A stretch of 44,913 nt of DNA from Nemertoderma westbladi (GCA_032718475.1 JAUCBJ010006145.1:1-44913); one strand, 5' to 3'; counted from the first letter of the stretch, positions 21,791 to 31,634 are shown. A program made the numbers and translations. Notes: generated by a model from the sequence alone, not told the origin.

Positions 21791-22072
21791 TATTGGAGGA
21801 GATGGGTTGAGGAATACCTACCCATGCTTCACAGAAGAAGTAAGTGGAGGAAGACGAACAGAGAGCTGAAAGAGGGTGATCTCGTGATCGTCACGGATGA
21901 TACCATCATCAACAACCAGTGGCGGTTGGCGAGAGTTGTAGGCACTTACTCCGATGAGGATGGAAGAGTCCGATCGGTAGAAGTGCGGATAGGTGGCAAG
22001 ATAGGTGCCAAAGACAGGAATACCTACAGAAGGGCTGTAGGGAAGTGCTGTCTTCTAGAGGGAGCACCTTAG
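21785..22072 (+). pseudogene. C-terminal end of BEL/Pao pol (integrase tail), fused to gag by deletion
   Basis: The frame offset by one from gag reads VEYWRRWVEEYLPMLHRRSK, then ELKEGDLVIVTDDTIINNQW, RLARVVGTYSDEDGRVRSVE and a final RAVGKCCLLE before the stop. This is the DUF5641-like tail that ends BEL/Pao integrases (W.RW..EYL..L, GD.V...D, W.lgRV......dG.vR.v.v). Everything between the gag domain and this tail is gone, about 3 to 4 kb judged from the normal size of such pol genes. Confidence 0.8.
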
Positions 22073-22220
22073 TGTCGAGTAAGAGAGGAGTTTAGTCGTC
22101 CAAGTTTTGGACTGAGGGGGGGTGGGATTAAGGGCGAGACGCCCTTCCCACACATAAAAATAAAATAAAAAATAAATATAAATAATAATAACTAGGTACG
22201 CAGTAAGTAGGCAGATAGAA
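22073..22220. other. Non-coding stretch after pol, ending in a target duplication
   Basis: A G-rich segment (GGGGGGGTGGG) and an A/T-rich run (AAATAAAATAAAAAATAAAT) lie before the nested LINE. GGCAGATAGAA at 22210-22220 is the left copy of its target duplication. Confidence 0.6.
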
Positions 22221-22244
22221 TCGAGATAGGCACTCGGGTCCCCA

Positions 22245-24143
22245 ATGCGACAAGGTGAGCTGACTGCCTTGGCAGATAAGCTTTCTCTTAGCGCAGTGGG
22301 TGTTCAAGAGCACCGAATGCAGACTGGACAGACTGATGAGGTTCTGATTAAGGACATGGGGGGCGGTTGGCGACTCGCCCTCGCGTCAGCAGATGATAGT
22401 GGCAATGGTGGAATTGGTCTATTGATGAATCCAACTGCACATGCAGCATTGGACAAAATAGACCAAATCTCTAACCGCATCATCCGTTGCCACTTCTCAT
22501 GTTCTGGAAGACTGGCTAAGAAGTTTCCTAAGGTGGTTCTGATTGTGTGCTACTCTCCAACTAGTGTTGCCCCTGTAGAGGAGGTGGAAAATTTCTACCA
22601 CAATCTACAAGCAGCAACTGATGGAGTGGATCAGCATGCATTCTTAACATTCCTGGGAGACTTTAATGCAAGTCTGCATCAATCACCTACATCGCCCTGG
22701 GTCTATAGCAATAGTGTTAACCGAAATTCTGTCCATCTTCAGGATTTTATCTCTGAAAATGGATTGTTTTCGGCTGGAACCCAGTTCAAGAAGCGAACTG
22801 GAAAGCTATGGACTCATAGTGGACCCAGTGGTCACAAGTCCCAGATAGACCATATTCTGTTTCGTAGGAAATACAGGAGCTCTATACAAGACTGTAATGC
22901 ATTTACACTTCGACCCTTCTCCAGTGATCACCGCCTTATTGTAGCCAAGGTAAGACTTAGTCTGCGTGCTAGCAGAACAACGAAATCTGCCTTGCCACGG
23001 CATGACTGGTCCTCTCTGTTGCAACAGCCAAGTGTGAGATCCAGCTTCACACTACAGCTGAGCAACAGGTATGAGGCTCTTGCCTCTGAGGCGGCAGATC
23101 ACTGTGAGGGCTATACTGCCTTTACAGAAGCAGTTAAGTTAGCAGCTGCAGAAACAGTTCCTGTATACCCTCGAAACAGGAAAAGGGCCCCCTGGACTGA
23201 CAACAAAATTCAGAAGTGCCGAAATGACCTTCATAAGGCGCAGAAAGAGTCCCGACTCAAACAGACTACAACGGCCAAGAATGCAGTTAAAGCTGCATCT
23301 AGGTCCCTGAACAGGCAGTACTCTGTTAATCTACAGGAGCTAATAAACCAACAGGTTGATGCCATCAATGATGCTGACGACAGCAGGCAATCATCCCAGG
23401 CATGGAAATCGATCAATCTGCTTACTGGGCGGAAAAGCCAACCAACCACCAAGGTTAAGGCTGAATCACCAGCCGATCGCCGCAATGGTTGGAAAGCCCA
23501 CTTTGAAAAGCTCCTCCATAATGACAGGGTATTGCCTGATAACTTTATAGAAGTAAAAGTGTCTGAGTCTGTACTCCCAGATATTCCCATTGGCGATATC
23601 TCCTTTGCAGAAGTGAAGGCTGCTGCAAAGAGCATTAAGACCAATCGTGCCAGTGGAGTAGATGGTGTTCCCCCTGAGGTCTTTAAAATACCTGAGTGTT
23701 TAAAGCTCATCTATCCCATCATAGTAGACATGTACCGTACAACAAGAGTCCCACAAGAAATGAAAACAAATAAGTTGGTGCCAGTTCCCAAGAAGGGCAA
23801 CCTAACACTCTATGGTTCTTTTCGGGGAATCTCATTGATCTCGATTGCTGCAAAACTATACAATAGAATTCTATTAAATCGCATCAGGGATCCCATTGAG
23901 AGACTGCTCCGTGGAAATCAGAATGGGTTCCGTAAAGGTCGTGGGACCATGGAGCCCATTTTGGCACTTAGAAGGATAATTGAAGAGTTATCAAAAAAGA
24001 AAGACAGGCATCTGGCTGTTATCTTTGTTGACTTCTTCAAGGCCTTTGATTCAGTCTCTCGCTCACGTATGTTCAGCATACTTTCATTATATGGGATTCC
24101 TGATGAAATTATTGCAGCAATCAGAATTTGTGTCTACTGTTGA
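22245..24143 (+). pseudogene. RTE-like LINE ORF: APE endonuclease and first half of reverse transcriptase
   Basis: The open frame of 632 codons has an endonuclease domain at about residues 1-250: SAVGVQEHR (Glu22), GNGGIGLLMN, VCYSPTS, FLGDFNAS, QIDHILFRR and FSSDHRLIVAKV, with all expected catalytic positions. After a basic linker comes RT: ASGVDGVPPEVFK, NKLVPVPKKGNLTLYGSFRG, NGFRKGRGT and motif A AVIFVDFFKAFDSVSR. The frame ends at CVYC with a stop at 24141, just after YGIPDEIIAAIRI, where 20-30 nt appear missing compared with LINE RTs in general. The rest of RT continues in another frame. The first ATG is at 22245; upstream a similar reading (IGTR) suggests the original start was slightly earlier. 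Confidence 0.9.
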
Positions 24144-25119
24144 CGGTGACACAGAACCATTTGAAGTGTTATGGGGCGTCCTCCAAGGAGACACACTTGC
24201 ACCATTCTTGTTCATTATTGTGGTTGACTATGTTCTACGCATGTCCTTAGATCATCATAATGATGATGGGGTGATGATAACTCCACCTACTGGCTCCAGA
24301 AGTCGAGGAAATCCTGCCAAGTACCTAACTGATCTAGACTTTGCTGATGACTTAGGAGTACTCTCAGAATCATTAGAGGGAGCCCAGCGGCTCCTCAGCT
24401 CATTAGAACATGCTGCTTCTAGTGTTGGTCTTTTCATTAACTCCAGAAAGACCAAAATTCTGACAGTTAACTTTGAAAGTCCTCAGCAAGTCTCTGATCG
24501 GATGAGCATAAGCTCAAAGGATGGTATGCTTGAGCATGTGGACGACTTCTGTTACCTGGGATCATGGATCCGGAAGTCAGGTGAGGACCTTCGAATACGT
24601 AAGGGAAAGGCATGGGCAGCCTTGAATAGGCTTTCCAGGATTTGGAAGTCACCTAGAATTAATCGGAAACTTAAGGTCCGATTATTTAGAGCAGCAGTAG
24701 TTCCAGTACTCCTCTACGGGAGTCCATGCTGGGCTCTAACTGCTGAGGACACCAAATCTCTGGATGGCACATTCACAAGAATGCTACGCCGGGTACATTG
24801 TGTCAAGTACAATGCACACATCTCCAACCAGACACTATATAACATTGGAGGTGTCTCATTGGTTCCCCCAAGCTTGACACTAGAACAAAATCGCCTCCGC
24901 TTTGCAGGACATTGCTTTCGCCGTGAGGACCAGCCAGTGCATAATCTTGTACTTTGGCAGCCTCATGGAGTGAATAAGCATGGTGGACAGCCCATGACTT
25001 TCTTGAGACGCATCTTAAAGGACACTGGCCTTGAAGATGCGGATGATCTAGCAAATGTCATGGGTGATAGGGAGTTGTGGCGGTGCAATTTTGTTGACAA
25101 GCCGGCACAGCATTCTTAA
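24124..25119 (+). pseudogene. RTE-like LINE ORF: second half of reverse transcriptase
   Basis: Continuing after the frame break, this reads FVSTVDGDTEPFEVLWGVLQ, the motif B core GVLQGDTLAPFLFI, motif C LTDLDFADDLGVLSE with both Asp residues, a thumb-like region with FCYLGSWI, and a C-terminal domain with LLYGSPCWALTAED, RMLRRVHCVKYN, LRFAGHC and RRILKDTGL, ending at 25117. The only lesion seen in the whole LINE ORF is the break near 24125, so the copy is relatively young. The C-terminus style (LRFAGH, followed by RR...) resembles RTE-type elements; the clade is an inference. Confidence 0.9.
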
Positions 25120-25157
25120 AAGTGCAGCTGCAATGCAGCATGCCGATCCTAGTAGTT

Positions 25158-25168
25158 GGCAGATAGAA
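25158..25168. repeat. Right target-site duplication of the nested LINE
   Basis: GGCAGATAGAA repeats 22210-22220 exactly, 11 bp. Confidence 0.85.
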
Positions 25169-25780
25169 GTTAGATAGTAAGAGTGTTAGAGGAGTTAGTA
25201 AGAGGGTACATAGTACCGTTAGTTACGAGTGTTAGAGAGGTTAGTAAGAGGGTACGTAGTACCGTTAGTTAGTTAGGAGTGTTAGAGGAGTTAGTAAGAG
25301 GGTACGTAGTACCGTTAGTTAGTTAGGAGTGTTAGAGGAGTTAGTAAGAGGGTACGTAGTACCGTTAGTTAGGAGTGTTAGAGAGGTTAGTAAGAGGGTA
25401 CGTAGTACCGTTAGTTAGTTAGGAGTGTTAGAGGAGTTAGTAAGAGGGTACGTAGTACCATTAGTTAGTTAGTTAGGAGTGTTAGAGGAGTTAGTAAGAG
25501 GGTACGTAGTACCGTTAGTTAGTTAGTGGAGTTAGAGTAGTAAGAGGGTACGTAGTACCGTTAGTTAGTTAGTGGAGTTAGAGTAGTAAGAGGGTACGTA
25601 GTACCGTTAGTTAGTTAGTGGAGTTAGAGGTTAGTAAGAGGGTACGTAGTACCGTTAGTTAGTGGAGTTAGAGTAGTAAGAGGGTACGTAGTACCGTTAG
25701 TCAGTGGAGTTAGAGTAGTAAGAGGGTACGTAGTACCGTTAGTTAGTGGAGTTAGAGGGTACGTAGTACCGGTTAGTAAG
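25169..25780. repeat. Minisatellite with a GGTACGTAGTACC core, 13 units
   Basis: Units of about 41-52 bp share AGTAAGAGGGTACGTAGTAC followed by CGTTAGTTAG, with variable numbers of GTTA/GTTAG. The core GGTAC-GTA-GTACC is a small inverted repeat in every unit. It lies in the internal region of the LTR element and has no coding potential. Confidence 0.9.
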
Positions 25781-26261
25781 AGATAGAGGTAGAAGGGTAT
25801 TTATAGTATAGATATTAGTCAGTAGTGAGTAGCGAGAGGGGGGCATGTGAGTACAGCTGGATAAATCGTGTGGCCACGCGACGCATACTGTTGTACTGCA
25901 CAGGCCCACAGAGTAGGCCAGAATGTGGATTATGAAATAGAATAATCCATAGGCAATAGTAAGTAGTAGGACAGTAGAATTAAAATTAAATTAAAATAAA
26001 ATAAGAATAGGGCTGAAAATTAGCAAATTATGGTAACAGTAGAAAAGGAATTCTGGAATATAATTAAAGCAACGGACAAAATTGCGATTTAGGATACATT
26101 TAGTAGCTTCATAATTAAGTAGTGTAAAGAATAGGCGATAACTCAGAAGTTCAGAGAGAGATAGGCCATCGAACTGAGATAAACCATCTAAACCTATCAC
26201 TCATCCTATAGCGCCTTGGTAAGGCACCACCCAAAGGGTGAGCGATCGGGCAGAGTTTGAG
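25781..26261. other. Non-coding interval upstream of the 855-codon ORF
   Basis: AT-rich for the most part (AAAATTAAATTAAAATAAAA) with a GC-richer end. No ORF of note and no recognised promoter. The ORF frame is open back to about 26238 (GTG), but the first ATG is at 26262. Confidence 0.55.
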
Positions 26262-28829
26262 ATGGCAAGCAAACTTGTGCGAAAGAGAAAGGCGGAGCTA
26301 GGAGGAAAGGAGATACTGGTGGATTTCACCAAGAGGCATCCGGAAGAGAGGACGAGGGGATACTACGAGCGGTTAGAAAAGGGTCACGCAGCACGAGCGC
26401 TACAGGACCACTTCAGGGAGGTGCACGAACAGCGGCTGGTCGGGACCTATGGGACGCCGTCGCTGGACAACGCGATCTTCGAGCATTTCCACTACGTGGT
26501 GAAAGGAGATGAGGCGAAGTTCAGGATTCCGAAGTATGCGAGAGAGTCACCGAGGAAAGATTGGAAGAGGTTCATAGAGTCCGTCAACAGGGGAGGATAC
26601 ATGATCCTAGACGACGAAGGGACCGTGGAAGACGAGGAGAGTTCAAGGAGAGGATCGGCGGGATCGGCCAGAACCATACTCCTACATTTGGCCGCGTCAA
26701 ATGGGGATATTTTCCTATTTGACCTGGGAACGTATGGGAAGAAGGATGGGCCGAAGTTAGACCGGCTGCCGAGGGCAGTGCAAGTCCTAGTGAGAGAGAA
26801 GTCGACAACGAAAGTGGGATCGGCGATTCGCGACGACGCGGAGAGAATCATCGGTCCGGACACCCCCAACCTCCTGGATATGCAGACGGTCTTCATGGCT
26901 ATGACAGCACCAGACGGGTTGGGACTAGTTGAGAACACAGGCCATTGCGGAGCGGTGGCGATGGGCCAGCTATTGGGGCTCGTATGTCACAAACCAATGG
27001 ACTGGGGGAAGTTCAGAGAAGAGTACGGAGCAGAATTAGCGAACTCGCTGAAGTGGGGAGCGAGGCCGGGAAAACAAGAGGTGTATCAATTCCGAAGAGG
27101 AGCGATAAAGGTATATCAGAAGCAATATATCCTGCAGGAGGACTGGATAATGATAGGTTTGCTTAACCTATTCATGACCGTGGTTATCGAGAGGGAACCA
27201 GCGGCATTCCTATTATCGGGATCACCCCTAAACTACAGAAGAGCCTTTAAGACGGCTTTCGTGGGTCTGGTAGACCACCCGGGGCTGAAGGGCGAGTCGG
27301 TGTACTACAACAGCCGACATCTGGTAGACGGGGAGATAGATACGCCGTATCAGAGATGGGAGCAGCTAGAGACGGATAGACGAGAGGCGAAGCGACTGGA
27401 AGAAGTCGCTAGACGGGAGAGGAGAGAAGCAGAGGAAAGGGAGGAGGAAGCTAGGGCACAGAGCTACGGCTTCGAGGAACAGGCGGGCTTAGACGAACTT
27501 CATTGGACTTCGTCAGGGAGTTTGGGGGAGTCTCTAGGGCGAGAACTGGGATGGACGGTGGGATCACCGAAACAGTCGACGTCGGGATTGCAAGCGACGC
27601 CCATACCAGCGGGCGCCGAGAGCGACCAGCCGCTAAGGAAGCTAGGGGAGCTAGAGGGATGGAGAGCTACGGGCGAGAGCCAAGGCGGGAAGGGACATAG
27701 TGGGTCCACCAGGATACCGGGGTTGGAGCCACTGCCAGAGGAGGACGAAGACGACGACGAATTCGGAGAGATGCCGCCCATCGGGAGGATCGGCCACTCG
27801 GACACGGACTGGGTTGGCGGGAGGGTGGTGACGGCCAGTGGGGCGAGGGCCTTCTGGGATAGACCCGACAAGCGGGCCTGGGTGCACGAGGAGCCGGCGA
27901 TAGATTTCGCGGGGAGCACTATCAGGTTGGGCGAGCAACCGGGGACGGCACCACGGGTAGTATTCGGGGAGACGATGCCCGAGAGGGGCGAGGAGATCGA
28001 CGTAGACAGGGACACTAAAGTCCGAAAGTTCGCTTACCAGCGACTCCACAGACCGCGGAGATCGCTTGGGACGAAAGACGACGTGGGGCGGGAGACATTG
28101 GTACTCGGCTGCGACTACTGTGGGAGACAGACCCACCAGGAAAGGAGCTGTTTGTACCGGTTCCAGAAAGGGACTAGTTGTCTCTATTGCCGCGAGTCGA
28201 GCCACAGGATGGGGGCGTGTCCACGGTTGCATAACCGATGTTCGAAATGTAACTTTCGGGGACATTACGGACACCAGTGCGACTGGATGGACGACGAAGA
28301 GAAGTTTAGGATCTTCGAGGAGTGGGCCGATGTCGGGGCGATGACTCGGCAACGTATGAAGGCCCAGGAGTTCCGGTGGGGCTTCTTTAACATCAATCAG
28401 GAGGCTCACATGGAGATTATCAAACGGAGACTTCCGTTTACCTACCAGGAAGTGGCGGCGGCGGCATCATATGCCGGAGTGATAAATACGCAGAGGTATT
28501 TGGATAGGTGGACGCCACAGGGCAGAGGGGAGTTTAGGGATTTCTTGGCGGAGCATGTGCCGCGGGCAATGAAGATGATCTTATGGGACACCACCAGGGG
28601 GAGACAACAGGGCCACTCGGAGGGGCCACCCGCGAAGCGATACCGGGAGCTAATAACACCGGCACCCAAGGAGTCAACGACCGGGATCAGTAAGGAGGTG
28701 GCGGCGAGAGTCCGAAGCCAGAAAGCAGACAAGACCAGAGGAGCGGCAGTGACCAGGAAACGACCCAGGGAGGAGGACGACAAAGGGAAAGACTTGAGGT
28801 GGTTCCCAAAGGCTGGTGGAACGAACTGA
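26262..28829 (+). CDS. 855-aa retroelement protein: DEDD exonuclease-like domain plus three CCHC zinc knuckles
   Basis: An intact ORF from ATG 26262 (MASKLVRKRKAEL) to TGA 28827. Residues about 110-315 follow the layout of DEDD 3'-5' exonucleases: YMILDDEGT (Asp117, Glu119), TILLHLAASNGDIFLFDLG, LPRAVQVLVREKSTTKVGSA then IRDDAERI (Asp191 or 192), NLLDMQTVFM, a helix-rich AMGQLLGLV region and KQYILQEDWIMIGLLNLF, where the usual Y-x3-D is imperfect (Y289, Asp294). About 373-405 is a charged coiled coil, about 500-510 an acidic run. Three perfect CX2CX4HX4C knuckles lie at 617-630, 640-653 and 660-673, as in retroviral nucleocapsids. A basic tail (KRPREEDDKGK) ends the protein. It sits between the nested LINE and the 3' LTR, in the sense direction. 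A plausible role is nucleic-acid binding and 3' processing within the particle; the exonuclease assignment is inference and may be an inactive fold. Confidence 0.75.
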   Translation: MASKLVRKRKAELGGKEILVDFTKRHPEERTRGYYERLEKGHAARALQDHFREVHEQRLVGTYGTPSLDNAIFEHFHYVVKGDEAKFRIPKYARESPRKDWKRFIESVNRGGYMILDDEGTVEDEESSRRGSAGSARTILLHLAASNGDIFLFDLGTYGKKDGPKLDRLPRAVQVLVREKSTTKVGSAIRDDAERIIGPDTPNLLDMQTVFMAMTAPDGLGLVENTGHCGAVAMGQLLGLVCHKPMDWGKFREEYGAELANSLKWGARPGKQEVYQFRRGAIKVYQKQYILQEDWIMIGLLNLFMTVVIEREPAAFLLSGSPLNYRRAFKTAFVGLVDHPGLKGESVYYNSRHLVDGEIDTPYQRWEQLETDRREAKRLEEVARRERREAEEREEEARAQSYGFEEQAGLDELHWTSSGSLGESLGRELGWTVGSPKQSTSGLQATPIPAGAESDQPLRKLGELEGWRATGESQGGKGHSGSTRIPGLEPLPEEDEDDDEFGEMPPIGRIGHSDTDWVGGRVVTASGARAFWDRPDKRAWVHEEPAIDFAGSTIRLGEQPGTAPRVVFGETMPERGEEIDVDRDTKVRKFAYQRLHRPRRSLGTKDDVGRETLVLGCDYCGRQTHQERSCLYRFQKGTSCLYCRESSHRMGACPRLHNRCSKCNFRGHYGHQCDWMDDEEKFRIFEEWADVGAMTRQRMKAQEFRWGFFNINQEAHMEIIKRRLPFTYQEVAAAASYAGVINTQRYLDRWTPQGRGEFRDFLAEHVPRAMKMILWDTTRGRQQGHSEGPPAKRYRELITPAPKESTTGISKEVAARVRSQKADKTRGAAVTRKRPREEDDKGKDLRWFPKAGGTN

Positions 28830-29552
28830 GACTTCGGTGTAACATGCCTGGAAGGCACCACGCGAGACGTGCGAACTCTTAAATACAAATTCAAGTAATG
28901 TAAAATAATCGAATAAGTGCAATTTGTATGTACGTACGTAGCAATCAGTAATCTAGTAACGAAATATATATATTCGAAGTAAGTACTATAGTCATATAAC
29001 CTTTCTCAATTAGCTACTGGGACTGGGGACCAATGGACTATAATACTACCACGGACGAAACATTGGACGACATCACGCTTCTTGAGTGCAACGGCACAAA
29101 AAGGGGGGGGGGGTGAAACTCGTCGGGAGTGAGTGGTCAGGATAGAGGTTGAGTTGTAGTGTGGAGAGAGTGCGGAGCATAGAGAGAGTGCGAGTGCAAT
29201 TCAAGTGTGGGGGGGGGGAGGAATAAAGAGGCTGAGTGAGGGGCAGGGAAGCCCGAGAGTTCGAGCCGAAGTGAGGACAAGTAGAGGAGGGTCAGGGTGA
29301 GAACAGAGTAGAGTTGGAGTGGCGAAAGTGTTGGGGAAACAAAAGTCGTGTGGGAGGAGCGCACGATCGGCCCGACACGGGACGCCAGGCAAATGGGGTA
29401 GCATTATCATACCCATAGGGAGCGGCCTGGAAAGCTGGCTCCGAAAGAAAATAGTTCCACCCCACACCCGATACTAGATCGGGATCCAGCGGAATTGTAG
29501 CGCACTAGAGGTGGATGCTATCTTCTCACCGGGAAGATAGCATGGGGGGGAG
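28830..29552 (+). other. 3' non-coding region of the LTR element with polypurine tract
   Basis: There is no coding signal. G-runs lie at 29103-29113 (G11) and 29209-29218 (G10) in purine-rich sequence. A short inverted repeat GCTATCTTC / GAAGATAGC is at about 29518-29540. The polypurine tract GGGGGGGAG at 29544-29552 abuts the 3' LTR, the normal primer for plus-strand synthesis. Confidence 0.75.
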
Positions 29553-30111
29553 TGTTAGCTTATTCAATTCCGCTAACCACCCCATAAAGTGAGCCGTTAA
29601 GCAATATTGGGGAACACGAGGGTGAGCAATCAACCTCGTGTCACCCCAACAAAGTGGGAAGGAGAAAGCACACACACACACAATGAGGGTCAGGGGTTAC
29701 ACCCCTGAGAGAGAGAGAGAGCAACAGGGGCGAAGGGAAACCCTCCAGGGGAGGCAAAGGGCGACAACAGGGTTATTAGCCAATGGGGGGAAGGCATCGG
29801 TTGAGTAATGTAACACGGCCAACCGTGCAATATATATTATCAGTATAGCAAATCATTTAGTCAGTGTGTCATTTAGTCAGTGCATAGTTAGGTTAGTTTA
29901 GCTAGGGAAGTACCGGGATTTTAATTACCGTCACCCGTCTTCCGTTTACTATCAGCATTATATCCTATATTCCGTGTCATTTATATTCCATCTTATACTA
30001 TTATACCCGAACTATATACGACGATCAATAAACTCTTTTACCTTTCACACACGGCGGGGACGCGTAGATTGAAAACCGGATAAACCGGGATCCTCCGTGG
30101 ATCCCGTCACA
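29553..30111 (+). mobile_element. 3' LTR
   Basis: 559 bp from TGTTAGC to GTCACA, nearly identical to 17355-17914: about two substitutions (TATAGC for TACAGC; GGATTTT for GGACTTT) and different GA-run length. AATAAA is at 30027-30032. It is followed by AAAGG at 30112-30116. Confidence 0.95.
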
Positions 30112-30116
30112 AAAGG
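30112..30116. repeat. Right target-site duplication AAAGG of the LTR element
   Basis: Matches 17350-17354. Beyond it the minus-strand LINE resumes. Confidence 0.92.
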
Positions 30117-31126
30117 AACGTGCCGCATTCGATATGGTTCTAATAAGATGCTTGGCTCTGCCATCAACAGATGTTTCGGTTAATGTTGGTTTAGTAAGAT
30201 TACTTTCTATGTTTTCTTTGTAGGTTGCCAAATTTTCAGTTGTGGCCTTTTTGAAGTTCCATCTAATGTTATCTTGTTTTTTCTTACGGAAGTTAAGTGG
30301 TACGGTGTTCTCTGCCTTTACTAGTCGTAGAACTGCATACACTGGTAGATGTTTCGAAACATTATTATTATCAGGTTCACCAACTGTAGATTTTATTAGA
30401 TAATCAAACCACTGTTGAGGGATAAATATATGATCTATATAGCTAGATCTCGCGTGGTCAACCCCATTATACTTGGCTGAATACGTAAACAGCATTCCAG
30501 ACGATTTTGTTGTCATATCTGCAGCAATGAATTCATTAGGCTCGATTATGTTGTCATAAAACATCTTGCCAAAAGCAGAGTAGTGCGAGGCTCCTCTAGG
30601 TTGTATGGTGTTATCACGTTGAATAGTTCCATTTATATCACCCATTACAATGGGTGTTAGATTAGAATTAATACACTCGGTGATCAGGACATTGAGGTTG
30701 TTGGTCTCTCGCAAATAGTCATGCGTATCGTTTTCTCTATTACAATTGGCTGGCATATAAGTGTTAATTATTGCTAAGCTCTGATCATATAGTGATCTAA
30801 TGGTTATCCCACACACTCTGTCAGAGTTTGTTGTCAGTGAGGCGCAGAATGGTACTAGTTCATTTTTAACCAATAACACAGTTCCCCCCTCTCCTCTTAC
30901 CCGGGGTTTGGGTGTGAGCATTCCATCTGAAACTGTCAGTGTCAGAGCTGCACAGGAGTATGCCAAGTGTACTTTATTACGCATTAGACAGACCTCAGCC
31001 TGTCTTGGACCAAGCCAATGCTCTTGGAGACATACTATATCAGGCTATGTTGTCTAGTAGCTCTACCACATAATTTTTATTCCTGATGTAGCCTTCACAA
31101 TTTAACGTTAACAGTTTTAGTCCCAT
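30112..31126 (-). pseudogene. Endonuclease half of the minus-strand LINE
   Basis: Read on the minus strand from ATG at 31126: MGLKLLTLNCEGY, then a one-base frame slip near 31040, DIVCLQEHWLGPRQAEVCL (catalytic Glu), GEGGTVLLVKNEL, IINTYMPAN, PIVMGDINGTIQ, SSYIDHIFIPQQW and SKHLPVYAVL. These are the APE-type endonuclease motifs in order; in the last one S-K-H replaces the usual S-D-H. A basic connector follows up to the LTR junction. The frame at the junction is compatible with the RT half at 17354, so the LTR insertion split one gene. Confidence 0.88.
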
Positions 31127-31500
31127 ACAGTTTCTCTTGTTGGTTTCATCATTGTTGAAAACTGGAGGTGGTGTGTTTGAAGCATTTGACGATTTAAAAG
31201 CGCTGCTGTCTTTGTGGATGGATGGGGTAGGGACTTCTTTTATATGATCTGAAGTCCCTGTCTCCTATATTCTGACTTTGACCAGAGTGCTGTGAGTAGT
31301 ATATTGGAGAAGACCAATTTCCACTAACATCGTATGTGCACTTCGGGTATGGAAAATCATACTGATGATCACCTCTGAAATCTGGTATTACTCCTGTGTT
31401 CTGAGTATAATTGGTATACTTATGTCCCGGAGCTCTGTTTCTCTCCGTAGCCAAACTAGCTTGAGCCAAAGCGGGATTGAGTGATGATTTATGATATTGA
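31127..31500 (-). pseudogene. Possible ORF1 tail or 5' region of the minus-strand LINE
   Basis: A 91-codon minus frame (31194-31469) reads MAQASLATERNRAPGHKYTN and is rich in Tyr, Ser, Gln and Arg (DFPYPKCTYDVSGN, YYSQHSGQSQNIG). It ends just before the endonuclease ORF, where ORF1 of a two-ORF LINE would end. No domain is recognised, so this is a position-based guess. Confidence 0.4.
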
Positions 31501-31505
31501 CAGCC

Positions 31506-31634
31506 AAACTAGAATGCTATGGTGTACGCGGGCTCCGTCTAAAACTATAAACTAGAACGCTAGGATGTACGCGGGCTCCGTCTAAAACTATAAACTAGAA
31601 TGCTATGGTGTACGCTGGCTCCGTCTAAAACTAA
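31506..31634. repeat. 43-bp tandem repeat, 3 copies
   Basis: AAACTAGAATGCTATGGTGT is followed by ACGCGGGCTCCGTCTAAAACTAT, 43 bp, starting at 31506, 31549 and 31592. It lies just upstream (minus sense) of the LINE 5' region and could be 5' UTR monomers of that LINE. Confidence 0.85.

Larger units (their letters stand above)
22221..25157 (+). mobile_element. RTE-like LINE nested in the LTR element
   Basis: The insertion is flanked by GGCAGATAGAA at 22210-22220 and 25158-25168. It starts directly at the endonuclease coding region, so it is short or lightly 5'-truncated, and ends CCGATCCTAGTAGTT with no long poly-A, as RTE-type elements often do. It contains endonuclease and reverse transcriptase coding sequence with one frame break. 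Related fragments lie at 1-246, 5027-5511 and 32740-33045. Confidence 0.9.
17355..30111 (+). mobile_element. BEL/Pao-like LTR retrotransposon, deleted in pol, with a nested LINE
   Basis: This is a complete element by its ends: LTRs at 17355-17914 and 29553-30111, a polypurine tract before the 3' LTR, and a 5-bp target duplication AAAGG on both sides. The internal order is leader, gag with DUF1759-like C-terminus, fused pol C-terminus, nested RTE-like LINE (22221-25157), minisatellite, an 855-codon ORF, and a non-coding 3' region. Protease, RT, RNase H and integrase core are missing, so it is non-autonomous. The two LTRs differ by about two substitutions plus short-repeat length, which suggests a recent insertion. 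Confidence 0.93.

Noticed and set aside
26238-26261. GTG at 26238 as start of the 855-codon ORF
   Set aside because: A GTG start is unlikely in an animal retroelement; the ATG at 26262 loses only eight codons and no domain.
22073-29552. Envelope-like gene in the LTR element
   Set aside because: No ORF with a signal peptide, fusion motif or transmembrane anchor is seen; the only downstream gene is the exonuclease/knuckle ORF.
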